NCBI GenBank assembly: GCA_049889355.1
Contig: JBMHDN010000043.1
Span: forward strand, 1-55,523
Direction of reading: 5' to 3'
DNA from: JBMHDN01 sp049889355
GTDB taxonomy: Bacteria; Pseudomonadota; Alphaproteobacteria; Puniceispirillales; Puniceispirillaceae
DNA length: 55,523 bases
The notes beneath the pieces were generated by a model. That model saw nothing but the letters and a program-made list of their open reading frames with translations, was not told where the DNA came from and searched no databases. This document shows, piece after piece, positions 17,470 to 26,439 of the stretch; positions within the stretch are counted from its first letter, which is position 1, and the number at the start of each line of letters is the position of its first letter. The position numbers and the translations under genes are program-made.

Positions 17470-19020
17470 ATGAGTGAGACAATGACCACACCACGTTCAC
17501 GTCGTTCAGGCGGCCGGATGGCCCGTAAATCGCTGCGGGCGGCTCCATTGGCAGAGGAATTACGCCCAGTGCGTGCCGGCCTTTCTGGCGGCCAGTATAA
17601 GCCGCTCAGCGCGCGCGATGTAGCGGCGATTGAAGAAACGATTTTTCAAATTCTTGAAGAAATTGGTCTCTCGCAGGCACCTGAGACTGGCATAGATTAT
17701 ATGGTTTCAGTAGGGGCGATTGCGGGTGAAGATGGACGCGTGCGTTTCCCGCGGCGGCTGGTCCAAGACACCATTGCCAAAGCAGCACGCAATATCACCT
17801 TGCATGGTCAGGATCCAAAATTTGACCTCGATCTCACTGGTGAAAAGGTCCATTGCGGGACGGCCGGTGCCGCGGTGCATGTAGTGGATGTCAAAAATAA
17901 CAGCTACCGCGAGAGTTTCTTAAAAGACATCTATGATGCGGCGCGTATCGTTGAGAAAATGGATAATATCCATTTCTTCCAGCGTCCGATGGTTGCCCGA
18001 GATATCGAGGATCCGCTCGATTTGGATGTAAACACCATCTATGCCTCTGTAATGGGCACGCGCAAACATGTCGGAACCAGCTTTACTGAAGCCAGATGTG
18101 TGCCAGAATCTGTTGAGTTGTTGCATAAGATTGCAGGTGGCGAAGAGGCATGGCGTGCACGTCCATTCGTCTCCAATTCAAATTGCTTTGTGGTGCCACC
18201 TCTGCGCTTTGCGACCGAAAGCTGTGAGGTCATGGAAGAATGCGTCAAGGCTGGTATGCCTGTGCTGCTGCTCTCTGCCGGTCAGGCAGGGGCCACGGCG
18301 CCTGCCAGCATTGCTGGTGCTGTTGCACAGGCTGTTGCCGAGGTGCTGGCTGGTCTTGTTTATGTGAATGCAATGGTGCCAGGTCATCCGGCGATTTGCG
18401 GGACCTGGCCTTTCGTGTCTGATTTGCGTACAGGGGCGATGTCTGGTGGGTCTGGCGAGCAGGGATTGCTCACTGCGGCTTGTGCACAGATGATTAATCA
18501 TTTTGGTCTGCCCTCAGGTGCAGCTTCTGGCATGGCAGATGCGAAAATGCCTGATGCACAATCAGGCTATGAAAAAGGCAGCACAACCGTGATGGCTGGG
18601 CTAGCTGGGCTGAATATGGTCTATGAAACAGCAGGCATGCACGCATCCTTGCTTGGTTTCTGTCTTGAAAGCCTTGTGATTGATAATGATATGATTGGTC
18701 AGTCTATGCGCTGTGTGCGCGGTATTGAGGTCAATGAAGATACATTGAGCCTGCAAACCATGCGTGACGTGTGTTTGGACGGGCCTGGTCATTATCTGGG
18801 ACATGATGCGACGATTAATGTGATGCAAACCGAATATGTCTATCCGAGTGTCTCAGATCGTTCTTCACCAAAAGAATGGGAAGAGCTGGGTAAGCCGGTT
18901 CTGGTTGAAACAGCGGGCAAAGTGGTTGATGATATCCTCACCAACTTCCAACCCGATCATATTTCTGAAGACCTGGATAAAATCATTCGCCAACAGCACA
19001 AGATTTTGCTCAACAGCTAG
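17470..19020 (+). CDS. MttB-family methyltransferase lacking pyrrolysine
   Basis: About 516 residues of the trimethylamine methyltransferase family (COG5598). The N-terminus is basic (RSRRSGGRMARKSLR), followed by a TIM-barrel-type region with Gly-rich FAKxPDAQSGYEKGSTT-like elements (ADAKMPDAQSGYEKG). The frame has no internal UAG, so it is of the non-pyrrolysine branch. Described members of that branch act on glycine betaine (MtgB), proline betaine (MtpB), carnitine (MtcB) or gamma-butyrobetaine (MtyB), and transfer the methyl to a corrinoid protein. No corrinoid protein is encoded nearby. ATG 17470 has GAGG 8 nt upstream; ATG 17452 adds six residues. It is co-transcribed with two FAD-GcvT fusions. 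The methyl acceptor is unknown. Confidence 0.8.
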   Translation: MSETMTTPRSRRSGGRMARKSLRAAPLAEELRPVRAGLSGGQYKPLSARDVAAIEETIFQILEEIGLSQAPETGIDYMVSVGAIAGEDGRVRFPRRLVQDTIAKAARNITLHGQDPKFDLDLTGEKVHCGTAGAAVHVVDVKNNSYRESFLKDIYDAARIVEKMDNIHFFQRPMVARDIEDPLDLDVNTIYASVMGTRKHVGTSFTEARCVPESVELLHKIAGGEEAWRARPFVSNSNCFVVPPLRFATESCEVMEECVKAGMPVLLLSAGQAGATAPASIAGAVAQAVAEVLAGLVYVNAMVPGHPAICGTWPFVSDLRTGAMSGGSGEQGLLTAACAQMINHFGLPSGAASGMADAKMPDAQSGYEKGSTTVMAGLAGLNMVYETAGMHASLLGFCLESLVIDNDMIGQSMRCVRGIEVNEDTLSLQTMRDVCLDGPGHYLGHDATINVMQTEYVYPSVSDRSSPKEWEELGKPVLVETAGKVVDDILTNFQPDHISEDLDKIIRQQHKILLNS

Positions 19021-19052
19021 GCGCTTAAAAAAAGAAAGGGAGGTATATTATT

Positions 19053-20369
19053 ATGCCATTTGATACAAATTCACTCGAAGAACACTGGATGCCCTTTAGC
19101 GGCAACAGGGATTTTAAAGCAAACCCCCGTCTGGTGGTAAAATCCGAAGGCATGTATTGCTGGGATTATAAGGGCGGACAGCTGATTGACGGTTCATCTG
19201 GCCTGTTCTGTAATCCGGCAGGTCATGGCCGGCGCGAAATTGCTGAAGCTGTTTATAACCAGATGCAGGAAAATGACTATATCCCGCATTTCCAGCTGGG
19301 TCATCCTGGCTCATTCGAACTGGCTGAGCGCGTAGCCCGCCTTTTGCCAGAGCCAATGAACCACGTATTTTTCACAAATTCAGGTTCTGAATCAGTGGAT
19401 ACAGCGATGAAAATGGCCCTGGCCTATCATCGCGCGAGAGGCGATGGCCAGCGTACCCGCTTTGTCAGCCGCGAGCGTGCCTATCACGGGGTGAATATGG
19501 GCGGTGTCTCACTGGCAGGCATGGTTAAAAACCGCGAAACCTTTAACCTGACGCTGCCAAATATTTCACTGATGCGTCATACCCAAACTGAAAATCAGTC
19601 TTTTGTCAGAGGCCAGCCTGAGACAGATGCGGATTTGGCAGATGATTTGCTGCGGATTATCGAATCCTATGGTGGGTCTACCATTGCAGCGGTATTTGTT
19701 GAGCCAGTTGCCGGTTCGACTGGTACATTGGTACCGCCAGTTGGCTATCTGGATCGCTTGCGCAAAATTTGTGATGATCATGGCATTTTGCTGATCTTTG
19801 ATGAGGTCATCACTGGTTTCGGGCGTATGGGTACACCTTTTGCGGCGCATAAATTTGGGGTAACACCTGATATCGCTACCATGGCAAAGGCACTCACCAA
19901 CGGGGCAATCCCAATGGGCGGTGTGGCTGTACGTGATGAGGTCTATGAGACTGTTACCAATGCTGCGCCTGAAAATGCGATTGAATTTTTCCATGGCTAT
20001 ACTTACTCAGCACACCCAGCAGCCTGTGCCGCTGGCATTGCCACGCTAAAAATCTACGAGCAAGAAGGTCTGTTTGAGCGGGCCAACGAGATGAGCAGCT
20101 ATTTCCTAGATGCCATCTGGACGCTCAAAGACCATCCGCTGGTGAAGGATCTGCGCGGCATTGGCATGATGGCTGGCGTTGAGGTGCACCATGATGGTGT
20201 GCCAGGTCGCCGCGGCACGCAAATGCAAAAAGATATGTTCTGGAACGGCCTGCATGTGAAATTCACAGGCGATGTTGCTATTGTCGCCCCTGCCTTTGTG
20301 GCAGAGCGTCATCACATTGATGAGATCGTCGATAAGATGCGCAAAACTCTGGATCAGCATGTCGCCTAG
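19053..20369 (+). CDS. Class III aminotransferase (beta-alanine/omega-amino acid:pyruvate type)
   Basis: 438 residues, fold type I PLP enzyme. The PLP phosphate region is NSGSESVDTAMKMA, Asp250 (FDEVITGFGRMG) contacts the pyridine nitrogen, and Lys279 (MAKALTNGAIPMGG) should form the Schiff base. The KALTNGAxPMG motif is typical of omega-amino acid:pyruvate transaminases, which deaminate beta-alanine, taurine-like or diamine substrates. A GGGAGG site precedes the ATG. It is the last gene of the FAD-GcvT/MttB operon and is followed by a terminator. It probably removes nitrogen from the demethylated product. The exact donor is uncertain. Confidence 0.85.
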   Translation: MPFDTNSLEEHWMPFSGNRDFKANPRLVVKSEGMYCWDYKGGQLIDGSSGLFCNPAGHGRREIAEAVYNQMQENDYIPHFQLGHPGSFELAERVARLLPEPMNHVFFTNSGSESVDTAMKMALAYHRARGDGQRTRFVSRERAYHGVNMGGVSLAGMVKNRETFNLTLPNISLMRHTQTENQSFVRGQPETDADLADDLLRIIESYGGSTIAAVFVEPVAGSTGTLVPPVGYLDRLRKICDDHGILLIFDEVITGFGRMGTPFAAHKFGVTPDIATMAKALTNGAIPMGGVAVRDEVYETVTNAAPENAIEFFHGYTYSAHPAACAAGIATLKIYEQEGLFERANEMSSYFLDAIWTLKDHPLVKDLRGIGMMAGVEVHHDGVPGRRGTQMQKDMFWNGLHVKFTGDVAIVAPAFVAERHHIDEIVDKMRKTLDQHVA

Positions 20370-20430
20370 GGCTGCTGCCCAAAAGCCGTGCAAATCGCCT
20401 TCATCCTGAGGGTGATGACATAAATAAGGA

Positions 20431-20473
20431 GGCAGGCCTTTCTGATGTTCAGATTGGCCTGTTTCTTTTTTTT
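20431..20473 (+). terminator. Rho-independent terminator after the aminotransferase
   Basis: A long stem, CAGGCC then TCTGA, pairs with TCAGA and GGCCTG across a TT/TT internal mismatch. It is followed by a long T-run ending near 20473. It closes the 12464-20369 operon. Confidence 0.85.
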
Positions 20474-20538
20474 GGGGCACAAAACCCATTGCCAAGTTCA
20501 AAAAAGATACGCAGGATCATATAAAAAGGGAGGGCCAA

Positions 20539-21393
20539 ATGGACCAGATAGAACAGATATCTGCAGATGCGCTGATCAATCTGGCGCGCTATCCGATAGA
20601 TCAGCCTGGCCCTGCGCGTGATGCGTTGCTTGCTGAGGTTAGAGCATCTCTGGCTGAAGATGGCTGTGCGGTTTTAAAGCAGTTTTTGACCCCTGCCGGC
20701 ATTGCCCGTATCGCTGGTGAAGCTGATCAGGTTGCCAGCAAGGCACATCGCTCATTCGGTCGGACAAACCCCTATTTCACTGAAGATGATGAAACACTGC
20801 CAAGCGATGACCCCAGGCGGCGCTTTTATGATCGCTCAAATGCCTTTATCCCGGCAGATAATTTTCTCAAAACAGGCCCGTTGCGGCAGGTTCATGATTT
20901 TCCGGCCTTTGACCCGTTTATCAAAGACTGTCTAGAAGAAGAAAAATTCTATCGCTATGCCGACCCGCTGGCAGATGTGATCATCAATATGGCCGAAGAG
21001 GGCAATGGCTTTCCCTGGCATTTCGATACCAATAATTTCACCGTGACACTGGCGATACAGAATGCAGATAGCGGCGGCGATTTTGAATATGCACCTAATA
21101 TCCGGCGTGATGGTGAGGCTTTTGATGAGGTGAAAGAGGTCTTAGATGAGCGCTCAGATAACGTGCGTAAACTGACCTTGGAGCCTGGCGATCTTCAGCT
21201 TTTCAAGGGCCGATATTCACTGCACCGCGTTGCCCCTTTATTTGGTTCTACACCGCGTTATGTAGCGATTTTCTCTTATGTTGAAGAGCCAAATATGGTC
21301 GGCTCACCTACCCGTACAAAGCAGCTCTATGGGCGTGTATTGCCTATCCATATCGCACGGGAAAATATGCGCAATGACAGCTATCTGGACTGA
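20539..21393 (+). CDS. PhyH/ArpA-like Fe(II)/2-oxoglutarate dioxygenase
   Basis: 284 residues. The metal site is H161-x-D163 (PWHFDTNNF) with distal His229 (RYSLHRVAP), and Arg240 is placed for 2-oxoglutarate binding. The Asp is present, so this is a hydroxylase rather than one of the related amino-acid halogenases, which have Gly there. Homologues are often labelled ArpA. The ATG follows AAGGGAGGG. It is preceded by the terminator of the upstream operon and converges on the SLC13 transporter gene. The substrate may be a free amino acid or an amine, which is inference. Confidence 0.75.
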   Translation: MDQIEQISADALINLARYPIDQPGPARDALLAEVRASLAEDGCAVLKQFLTPAGIARIAGEADQVASKAHRSFGRTNPYFTEDDETLPSDDPRRRFYDRSNAFIPADNFLKTGPLRQVHDFPAFDPFIKDCLEEEKFYRYADPLADVIINMAEEGNGFPWHFDTNNFTVTLAIQNADSGGDFEYAPNIRRDGEAFDEVKEVLDERSDNVRKLTLEPGDLQLFKGRYSLHRVAPLFGSTPRYVAIFSYVEEPNMVGSPTRTKQLYGRVLPIHIARENMRNDSYLD

Positions 21394-21418
21394 TGAGCCA
21401 GTGGGGTTCTGGTGCCTG

Positions 21419-23254
21419 TTATAAGCCGAAATACCAGGGCACAAAGGCGGTATAGACCAGCCAGACCAGTATCAAAAGCGGTGTACCTACAATCACGAAA
21501 TCTTTGAATTTATAACTGCCCGGCCCCATCACCAACAAGCTGGTCTGATAGGCAAAAGGGGTCATAAAAGCACAATTGGCAGCAAAGATGATGGTGATGG
21601 CGAAAATCCGCGGGTCAATCCCAATCTCTGCACCCATTTCAAGCCCAATAGGCGCAAAGAGCACCGCACAGGTTTTGGTGCTGATGATATTAGACATGAG
21701 GGCCACACCAAGGAAAAAGGCGCTCAAAACAAGCCTTGGATTTTCAGTGCCGGTGCCTGAGATGATGAGATTGGCAAGCAGACTGGCGGTGCCTGTTACC
21801 TCCATCGCCGCCCCTATCGCAAGCGCAGCAGCAATGGTTGTCACAATTTTTACATCAATGGCGCGCACAGCTTGTTGGATGTTCAGGACGTTAAAGCCTA
21901 CCATCGCCAGTGCGCCCAAAGTGGCGGCAATGACAATGGGAAGAATATTTAACGCGGCACAGAGCACCACTGATAAGAAAATCAGGGCCGCGCGATGGCC
22001 TAATTTCCAATTTGGCAATTCTTCAACTGAATATTCAACCAGCACCACATCCAAATCATCACGCAAACCGCGGATGGCTTGCTCATCACATTTGACAAGC
22101 AGCATATCGCCTGCTGCCAAGCGCGCACTTTTAATCCGGCTACGGACCATATTTGCGCGGTGCTGAAAGCCCAGCACTTCACAATTATGGAGCTTTTCAA
22201 ACCCGCTATAGCCGATACGCTGGCCAATCAAAGAAGAAGAGGGGGTGACCATCATCTCAACAATGATCTGGTCTGATTTTTCATGATGGGATGACTTATC
22301 CTGAAAGCCAGGTGCTAATTTTAGGCCAAACCCCGATTTCAACAAATCGGTCAGTGTCTCTCGGCTTGAGGCCACAGCGATTACATCTCCTTTACGAAAA
22401 TGCATACCAGCAAATGACGGCAGGAAAGTCCGTCCAAAACGATGGAGCATGCGCACCTTTAAATTTGGGAAATCAGTGAAATGATCGCCATTCACGGCTG
22501 TACCAATCAGCTTTGAATCGGCCTCAACTTCTAATTCAGCAAGAAAAAACTTAGGTGATCGTTCTCGCAAACGGCGGCTAAGATTGCGGCGCCCTGGCAA
22601 TAGTTTTGGGGCGATAAGGGTGACATAGGCAAGGCCAGTGAAAGCCAATAACAGGCCTGGCACGGTAAATTCAAAAAAGCCAAGGGCCGGCATGCCGGCA
22701 TGGGAAACAGCATCGGAGACCAGCAGGTTCGTGCCTGAACCTACCAAAGTGGTCATGCCGCCAACCACGGCCACAAAGCTGAGCGGCATCAATAATTTTG
22801 AGGCGGGAACCTGATAGCGCTGGGCAATAGACTGAATAATGGGGATGAAAATTATCACCACCGGAATATTATTCAAAAAGGCGCTGATCAGCAAAACAGT
22901 GAGCAGGGATATCAGCATGGCGATCCATAATTTGCCCATGCTGAGGGCGAGAACCCGTCTGGAAATGGTCTCTAATATCCCGGATTTGGACACGCCCTGA
23001 CCTACAATCAAAAGGGCAAGTACTGAAATCAGGGCTGGATTGGCAAAGCCGGCGAGAATCTGGCTGGAGGGCAGCAGATTTTGCCCGGCTGCGTCGAGGA
23101 CAGGGAAAAAATTGAAGAAAAGCAGGATCGCCGCTATCACCCCGACCGCGGTGAATTCCATCGGGATATCATCTTGCGCATAGCAAATGAAAGCCACAAT
23201 AATCAGCGCAAATAAGAAATAGGTATGCAGTGATATATCAAGCAGATGTAACAC
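21419..23254 (-). CDS. SLC13/DASS-family anion transporter with TrkA-C domains
   Basis: 611 residues. N-terminal and C-terminal membrane halves flank a central cytoplasmic part (about 225-420) that carries two RCK/TrkA-C-like modules (LEVEADSKLIGTAVNGDHFTD, then VEMMVTPSSSLIGQRIG). The membrane signatures include NNIPVVIIFIPI and the Asn/Thr-rich motif VGSGTNLLV. Such proteins move sulfate, dicarboxylates or sulfonates such as taurine with Na+. It ends 25 bp from the dioxygenase gene and lies upstream of nothing on its own strand. The substrate cannot be read from sequence. A sulfonate or sulfate would suit the TauD gene at 10.8 kb, but that is a guess. Confidence 0.8.
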   Translation of the reverse strand: MLHLLDISLHTYFLFALIIVAFICYAQDDIPMEFTAVGVIAAILLFFNFFPVLDAAGQNLLPSSQILAGFANPALISVLALLIVGQGVSKSGILETISRRVLALSMGKLWIAMLISLLTVLLISAFLNNIPVVIIFIPIIQSIAQRYQVPASKLLMPLSFVAVVGGMTTLVGSGTNLLVSDAVSHAGMPALGFFEFTVPGLLLAFTGLAYVTLIAPKLLPGRRNLSRRLRERSPKFFLAELEVEADSKLIGTAVNGDHFTDFPNLKVRMLHRFGRTFLPSFAGMHFRKGDVIAVASSRETLTDLLKSGFGLKLAPGFQDKSSHHEKSDQIIVEMMVTPSSSLIGQRIGYSGFEKLHNCEVLGFQHRANMVRSRIKSARLAAGDMLLVKCDEQAIRGLRDDLDVVLVEYSVEELPNWKLGHRAALIFLSVVLCAALNILPIVIAATLGALAMVGFNVLNIQQAVRAIDVKIVTTIAAALAIGAAMEVTGTASLLANLIISGTGTENPRLVLSAFFLGVALMSNIISTKTCAVLFAPIGLEMGAEIGIDPRIFAITIIFAANCAFMTPFAYQTSLLVMGPGSYKFKDFVIVGTPLLILVWLVYTAFVPWYFGL

Positions 23255-23395
23255 GTCTTATCCCAAATTGCAGTTCAGCCTTTAAGGATAGTTCATGTTC
23301 ATAAAGCTGTCCAGCCAGTGCCCATGGCTTGTGATATCGATGGATAGCAATCCTGTCTTTGCGTAAAGCGGTATGGTGTATCGCTGCGTTTGTCC

Positions 23396-24577
23396 TTATT
23401 GTTGGTCTGATGGAACTGATAACTCGGCAAGCCATGCGCTAATTTCAGCATTATGCTCACCCAGCTTGGGCACATGCGATGCCGGCTGATATGCGGTGAT
23501 TTCATCGAGTCTAAAGGGGAGGGTTGGTACCTGCTCGCCATTTGACGAGGCCTGTACAAAGCCGCGTTTTTGCACCTGATCTGAGGCCAGCGCCTCAGGC
23601 AGGCTGCGCAGGCGCGCACAAGGCACGCCAGCCTCTTGCAAGATGGGCTCCCATTCTGCGGCCGTCTTCTTGCTGAGTTCTGCCTCAATTTCTTGGACCA
23701 GCTCTTCTGCATGGGCTTTACGTGCGCCACCTTCACTAAACCGTATATCTTTTAGCCAGTCTGCTCTGCCGAGTGCCTTGGCCAGACTGGCAAAATGTGA
23801 TTCTTCATTCACCCCAAGCGACATGATACCGTCTTTGCAGGGAAAGCTGCCAGCCCCAGGTGAGCGGCTATTGGCCAGATTACCGCGTCTTTGAGGCGCA
23901 TTGCCTGTCTTTAAGTAATCGGTGATGGTAGAGCTCATCAGGCTGAGGCCGGTTTCCAGCATGGAGACATCCACAAAGCTGCCTTTGCCTGTTTGTGTGC
24001 GGGCATATAGCGCTGCAGATATCGCAAAGCCGGCACTCAGCCCTGTGGCATAATCCAATATAGGTGCGCCAGTACGTATTGGCCCGCTCTCCAGCGTCCC
24101 TGTTGCATCCATCAAGCCGCAGGCGGCTTGAATATTCACATCATAAGCCGCTGTGTTTTCTTGCGGCCCACCGCGTCCATAGCCGGTGAGCGCGCAATAT
24201 ATCAAATGCGGATGGCGGGCCATCACAGAGGCTTCATCCAGCCCTAAACGCTGCATAGTCTTTGGAATGTGATTTTCGACCAGCACATCTGCCTTAGACA
24301 AAAGCTGGTGGAAGCGCGCGCGCCCGTTTTCTGTTTCCAGATCAAGAGTGAGTGATTCTTTTCCAGCGCCTTGGGTCAGATAAGAGGTGCTCATGCCTGC
24401 GCTGGCCGCTTTTGCATCGGTGCCACCACGATGACGGATGGCATCACCTTTTAGCGGCGATTCAACTTTAATGACCCGTGCGCCAAGCAGTCCAAGATAA
24501 TAACTGCAAGCAGGACCAGCTAAAACATGTGTAAAATCAATTACTAACAAATTATCAAATGGTTTTTGTGCAGACAT
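23396..24577 (-). CDS. CaiB/BaiF-family (class III) CoA transferase
   Basis: 393 residues. The N-terminal motif is VIDFTHVLAGPACSYYLGLLG, the CoA-binding segment is VLVENHIPKTMQRLGL, and the likely catalytic Asp is D175 in GAPILDYATGLSAG. The length is that of single-domain members, so this is not DddD, which is a double-length fusion. Family members move CoA between carboxylates such as carnitine, oxalate, citramalate or mesaconate. It lies divergent from the TTT importer genes that begin 271 bp away. With the PrpD-like gene downstream of those, it could activate the imported acid. That link is inference. Confidence 0.85.
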   Translation of the reverse strand: MSAQKPFDNLLVIDFTHVLAGPACSYYLGLLGARVIKVESPLKGDAIRHRGGTDAKAASAGMSTSYLTQGAGKESLTLDLETENGRARFHQLLSKADVLVENHIPKTMQRLGLDEASVMARHPHLIYCALTGYGRGGPQENTAAYDVNIQAACGLMDATGTLESGPIRTGAPILDYATGLSAGFAISAALYARTQTGKGSFVDVSMLETGLSLMSSTITDYLKTGNAPQRRGNLANSRSPGAGSFPCKDGIMSLGVNEESHFASLAKALGRADWLKDIRFSEGGARKAHAEELVQEIEAELSKKTAAEWEPILQEAGVPCARLRSLPEALASDQVQKRGFVQASSNGEQVPTLPFRLDEITAYQPASHVPKLGEHNAEISAWLAELSVPSDQQ

Positions 24578-24848
24578 GCGTGCTCCCCTTTGAACGAGAC
24601 AGGCCTTTGCCTTAACTTACCGATTTCGGCCAGAATAGGGCAAGGTGCATCTGTGCAGGTCAAAAAATTATGCACTGTTTCATCAGATTGGGGTGAATTG
24701 GCTAGACAAAGGAGCCGCGCATTGTAATAGTCTTTGGACGCTGTTCATCAACAGTGCGCCCCAATTAAAGGCACGATGTCGAACGGCACGTCTTATTCTC
24801 TGGCGGTGAAAAATTTGAAACGCTCTGGCATATATTCGGGAGGATATA

Positions 24849-25823
24849 ATGAATTTTGCTAAGACTCTTGTCGCAGGTCTTGCTGCGTCTACACTGATGG
24901 TCGGCGGTGCTGCGCTTGCTGATTATCCAGAAAAGCCAATCAAAATCATGGTCGGTTTCTCAGCTGGTGGTGGTACAGATACAACTGCTCGCGGTTTTGC
25001 CTCTTACATGCATGAAGCCCCATCAATGAATGGCATGCCTGCTTACATCGTGAACCTGCCAGGTGCATCAGGCCAGAAGGCCGCATCTGCTGTTCTGGAT
25101 GAAGAGCGCGATGGCCACACATTGTACATGATCAACATCGGTACATTCATCGCTGGTGAATTGGCAAAAGGCGACGACCGCCCTTACCATATTCCAGATG
25201 ATTTTGTGAATCTGGGCTGTGCATCACAGTTGGTAACCTCACTGCAGGTGCATTCATCAAACCCTGCTCAGAACATGCAGGAATTCATCGCCAATGCAAA
25301 AGCATCAGGCGACACCATCACATGGGGTACTTCAGGTGCGGCAACTATGCACGCAACCATCGGCCATGTGTTCTTTGACAGCCAGGGCATCAAGCATAAG
25401 AAAGTGCCATTTAAAGGCGGTTCAAAAGCACGTGCTGCGCTGGTATCTCAGTCAGTTGACGCTGTATTTGGCGGTGTGAACACCATCCCTGGTTTCGAAG
25501 CTGACATCCGCGCATTGGCCTCTGCTGGTGCTGAGCGTGATCCAATGGCCCCTGATCTGCCAACCTTTGTTGAACAGGGTGCACCAGGTGTTGAGTTCAC
25601 CGGTCTGATGTGTCTGTTCGCTGCTAAGGGCGTATCTGACGAAGTGAAGGCCGATGTCGGTGCTGCGATTGAAACAATTGCTGGTATCTCAGGCTATCAG
25701 AAGTATATGGGCAAGAACGACCTGGCGTCATTCTACACCAATGCTGCTGACGCTGCGAAGGCACAGGACGTCATGTTTGACGTGATGGGCCCAGTGGTTG
25801 CACAGATTATCGCTAACCAGTAA
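24849..25823 (+). CDS. tctC: Tripartite tricarboxylate transporter (TTT) substrate-binding protein, TctC/Bug family
   Basis: 324 residues. The signal peptide ends at the Ala-rich stretch GGAALA before DYPEKPIKIMVGFSAGGGTD, which is the classic Bug-protein start. LPGASGQKAASAVLDEERDG and WGTSGAATMHATIGHVF form the carboxylate-binding lobes. A GGGAGG site lies 7 nt ahead of the ATG. A hairpin separates it from tctB, which would let the binding protein be made in excess. Ligands of the family include tricarboxylates and many other carboxylates, so the ligand here is open. The 271-bp gap upstream holds the divergent promoters, with no clear box. Confidence 0.85.
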   Translation: MNFAKTLVAGLAASTLMVGGAALADYPEKPIKIMVGFSAGGGTDTTARGFASYMHEAPSMNGMPAYIVNLPGASGQKAASAVLDEERDGHTLYMINIGTFIAGELAKGDDRPYHIPDDFVNLGCASQLVTSLQVHSSNPAQNMQEFIANAKASGDTITWGTSGAATMHATIGHVFFDSQGIKHKKVPFKGGSKARAALVSQSVDAVFGGVNTIPGFEADIRALASAGAERDPMAPDLPTFVEQGAPGVEFTGLMCLFAAKGVSDEVKADVGAAIETIAGISGYQKYMGKNDLASFYTNAADAAKAQDVMFDVMGPVVAQIIANQ

Positions 25824-25843
25824 GTTCGCGTAAATTAAAGCGG

Positions 25844-25879
25844 GGCGAGCCTTTATCTGATAGAGGCTCGCCTTGTTTT
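25844..25879 (+). terminator. Attenuator hairpin between tctC and tctB
   Basis: GGCGAGCCT (25844-25852) pairs with AGGCTCGCC (25864-25872) and is followed by TTGTTTTC. It lies within an operon, so it probably terminates only part of the transcripts and raises the ratio of binding protein to membrane subunits. Confidence 0.7.
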
Positions 25880-25928
25880 CATGTTTTTACATATTTTCTT
25901 TCAAAAATGACGGCCCGAGGGGGAGCAG

Positions 25929-26438
25929 GTGGATTATCAAAAATATAAAATCAAAGTGGAATATGGCGTGAGTGCCACGGTTCTGCTGATTGGCGTGTTT
26001 TTTATCTTTCAGGCCTTTACCATTGAGACCTCACGCGAAGCGATTGGCCCACGCACGATGCCACTCATCCTAGCTCTCTCTATGACGGCGAGCGGCATTT
26101 GGCTGGCGATACGCGCCTATACAGGCAGAGCCGGCGACTTAAAAGAAGGCTACGGCTTTTTGGAAAGCGATGTGAAGCGCATTTTCCTGGTGATTGGCTG
26201 TGGCGCGCTTTTTGTTGTGCTGTTCTGGGGCTTTGGTTATTTCACTGCCCTGATTTTTACCTTTATTGCCATGCTCTATAGCTTTGGCGTGCGCAACTGG
26301 TTTGCGATGATAGCAGGCGCTATTCTGCTAGCCTTCGCCTTCCAAGCCCTTTTCATGGGGGTCATGTTGTTGAATGACCCGAAAGGTGCGCTGATTGACA
26401 TGCGCCCTTATACAAATTGGATCACAGGAGCCAAATAA
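25929..26438 (+). CDS. tctB: TTT small membrane subunit, TctB family
   Basis: 169 residues with four predicted membrane helices, including GVSATVLLIGVFFIFQAFTI near the N-terminus and the motif IGPRTMPLILALSM typical of TctB. The start codon is GTG behind GGGGGAGCA. It ends one base before the tctA start. It forms the small partner of TctA in the inner membrane. Confidence 0.82.
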   Translation: MDYQKYKIKVEYGVSATVLLIGVFFIFQAFTIETSREAIGPRTMPLILALSMTASGIWLAIRAYTGRAGDLKEGYGFLESDVKRIFLVIGCGALFVVLFWGFGYFTALIFTFIAMLYSFGVRNWFAMIAGAILLAFAFQALFMGVMLLNDPKGALIDMRPYTNWITGAK

Positions 26439-26439
26439 C

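Noticed and set aside
21576..22166. 196-codon frame on the + strand inside the SLC13 gene
   Set aside because: It is antisense to a well-supported membrane transporter and has a composition expected of a shadow frame.
23396..24577. DddD-type DMSP CoA transferase/lyase
   Set aside because: The protein has only one CaiB domain of normal length, and DddD is a double-length fusion.
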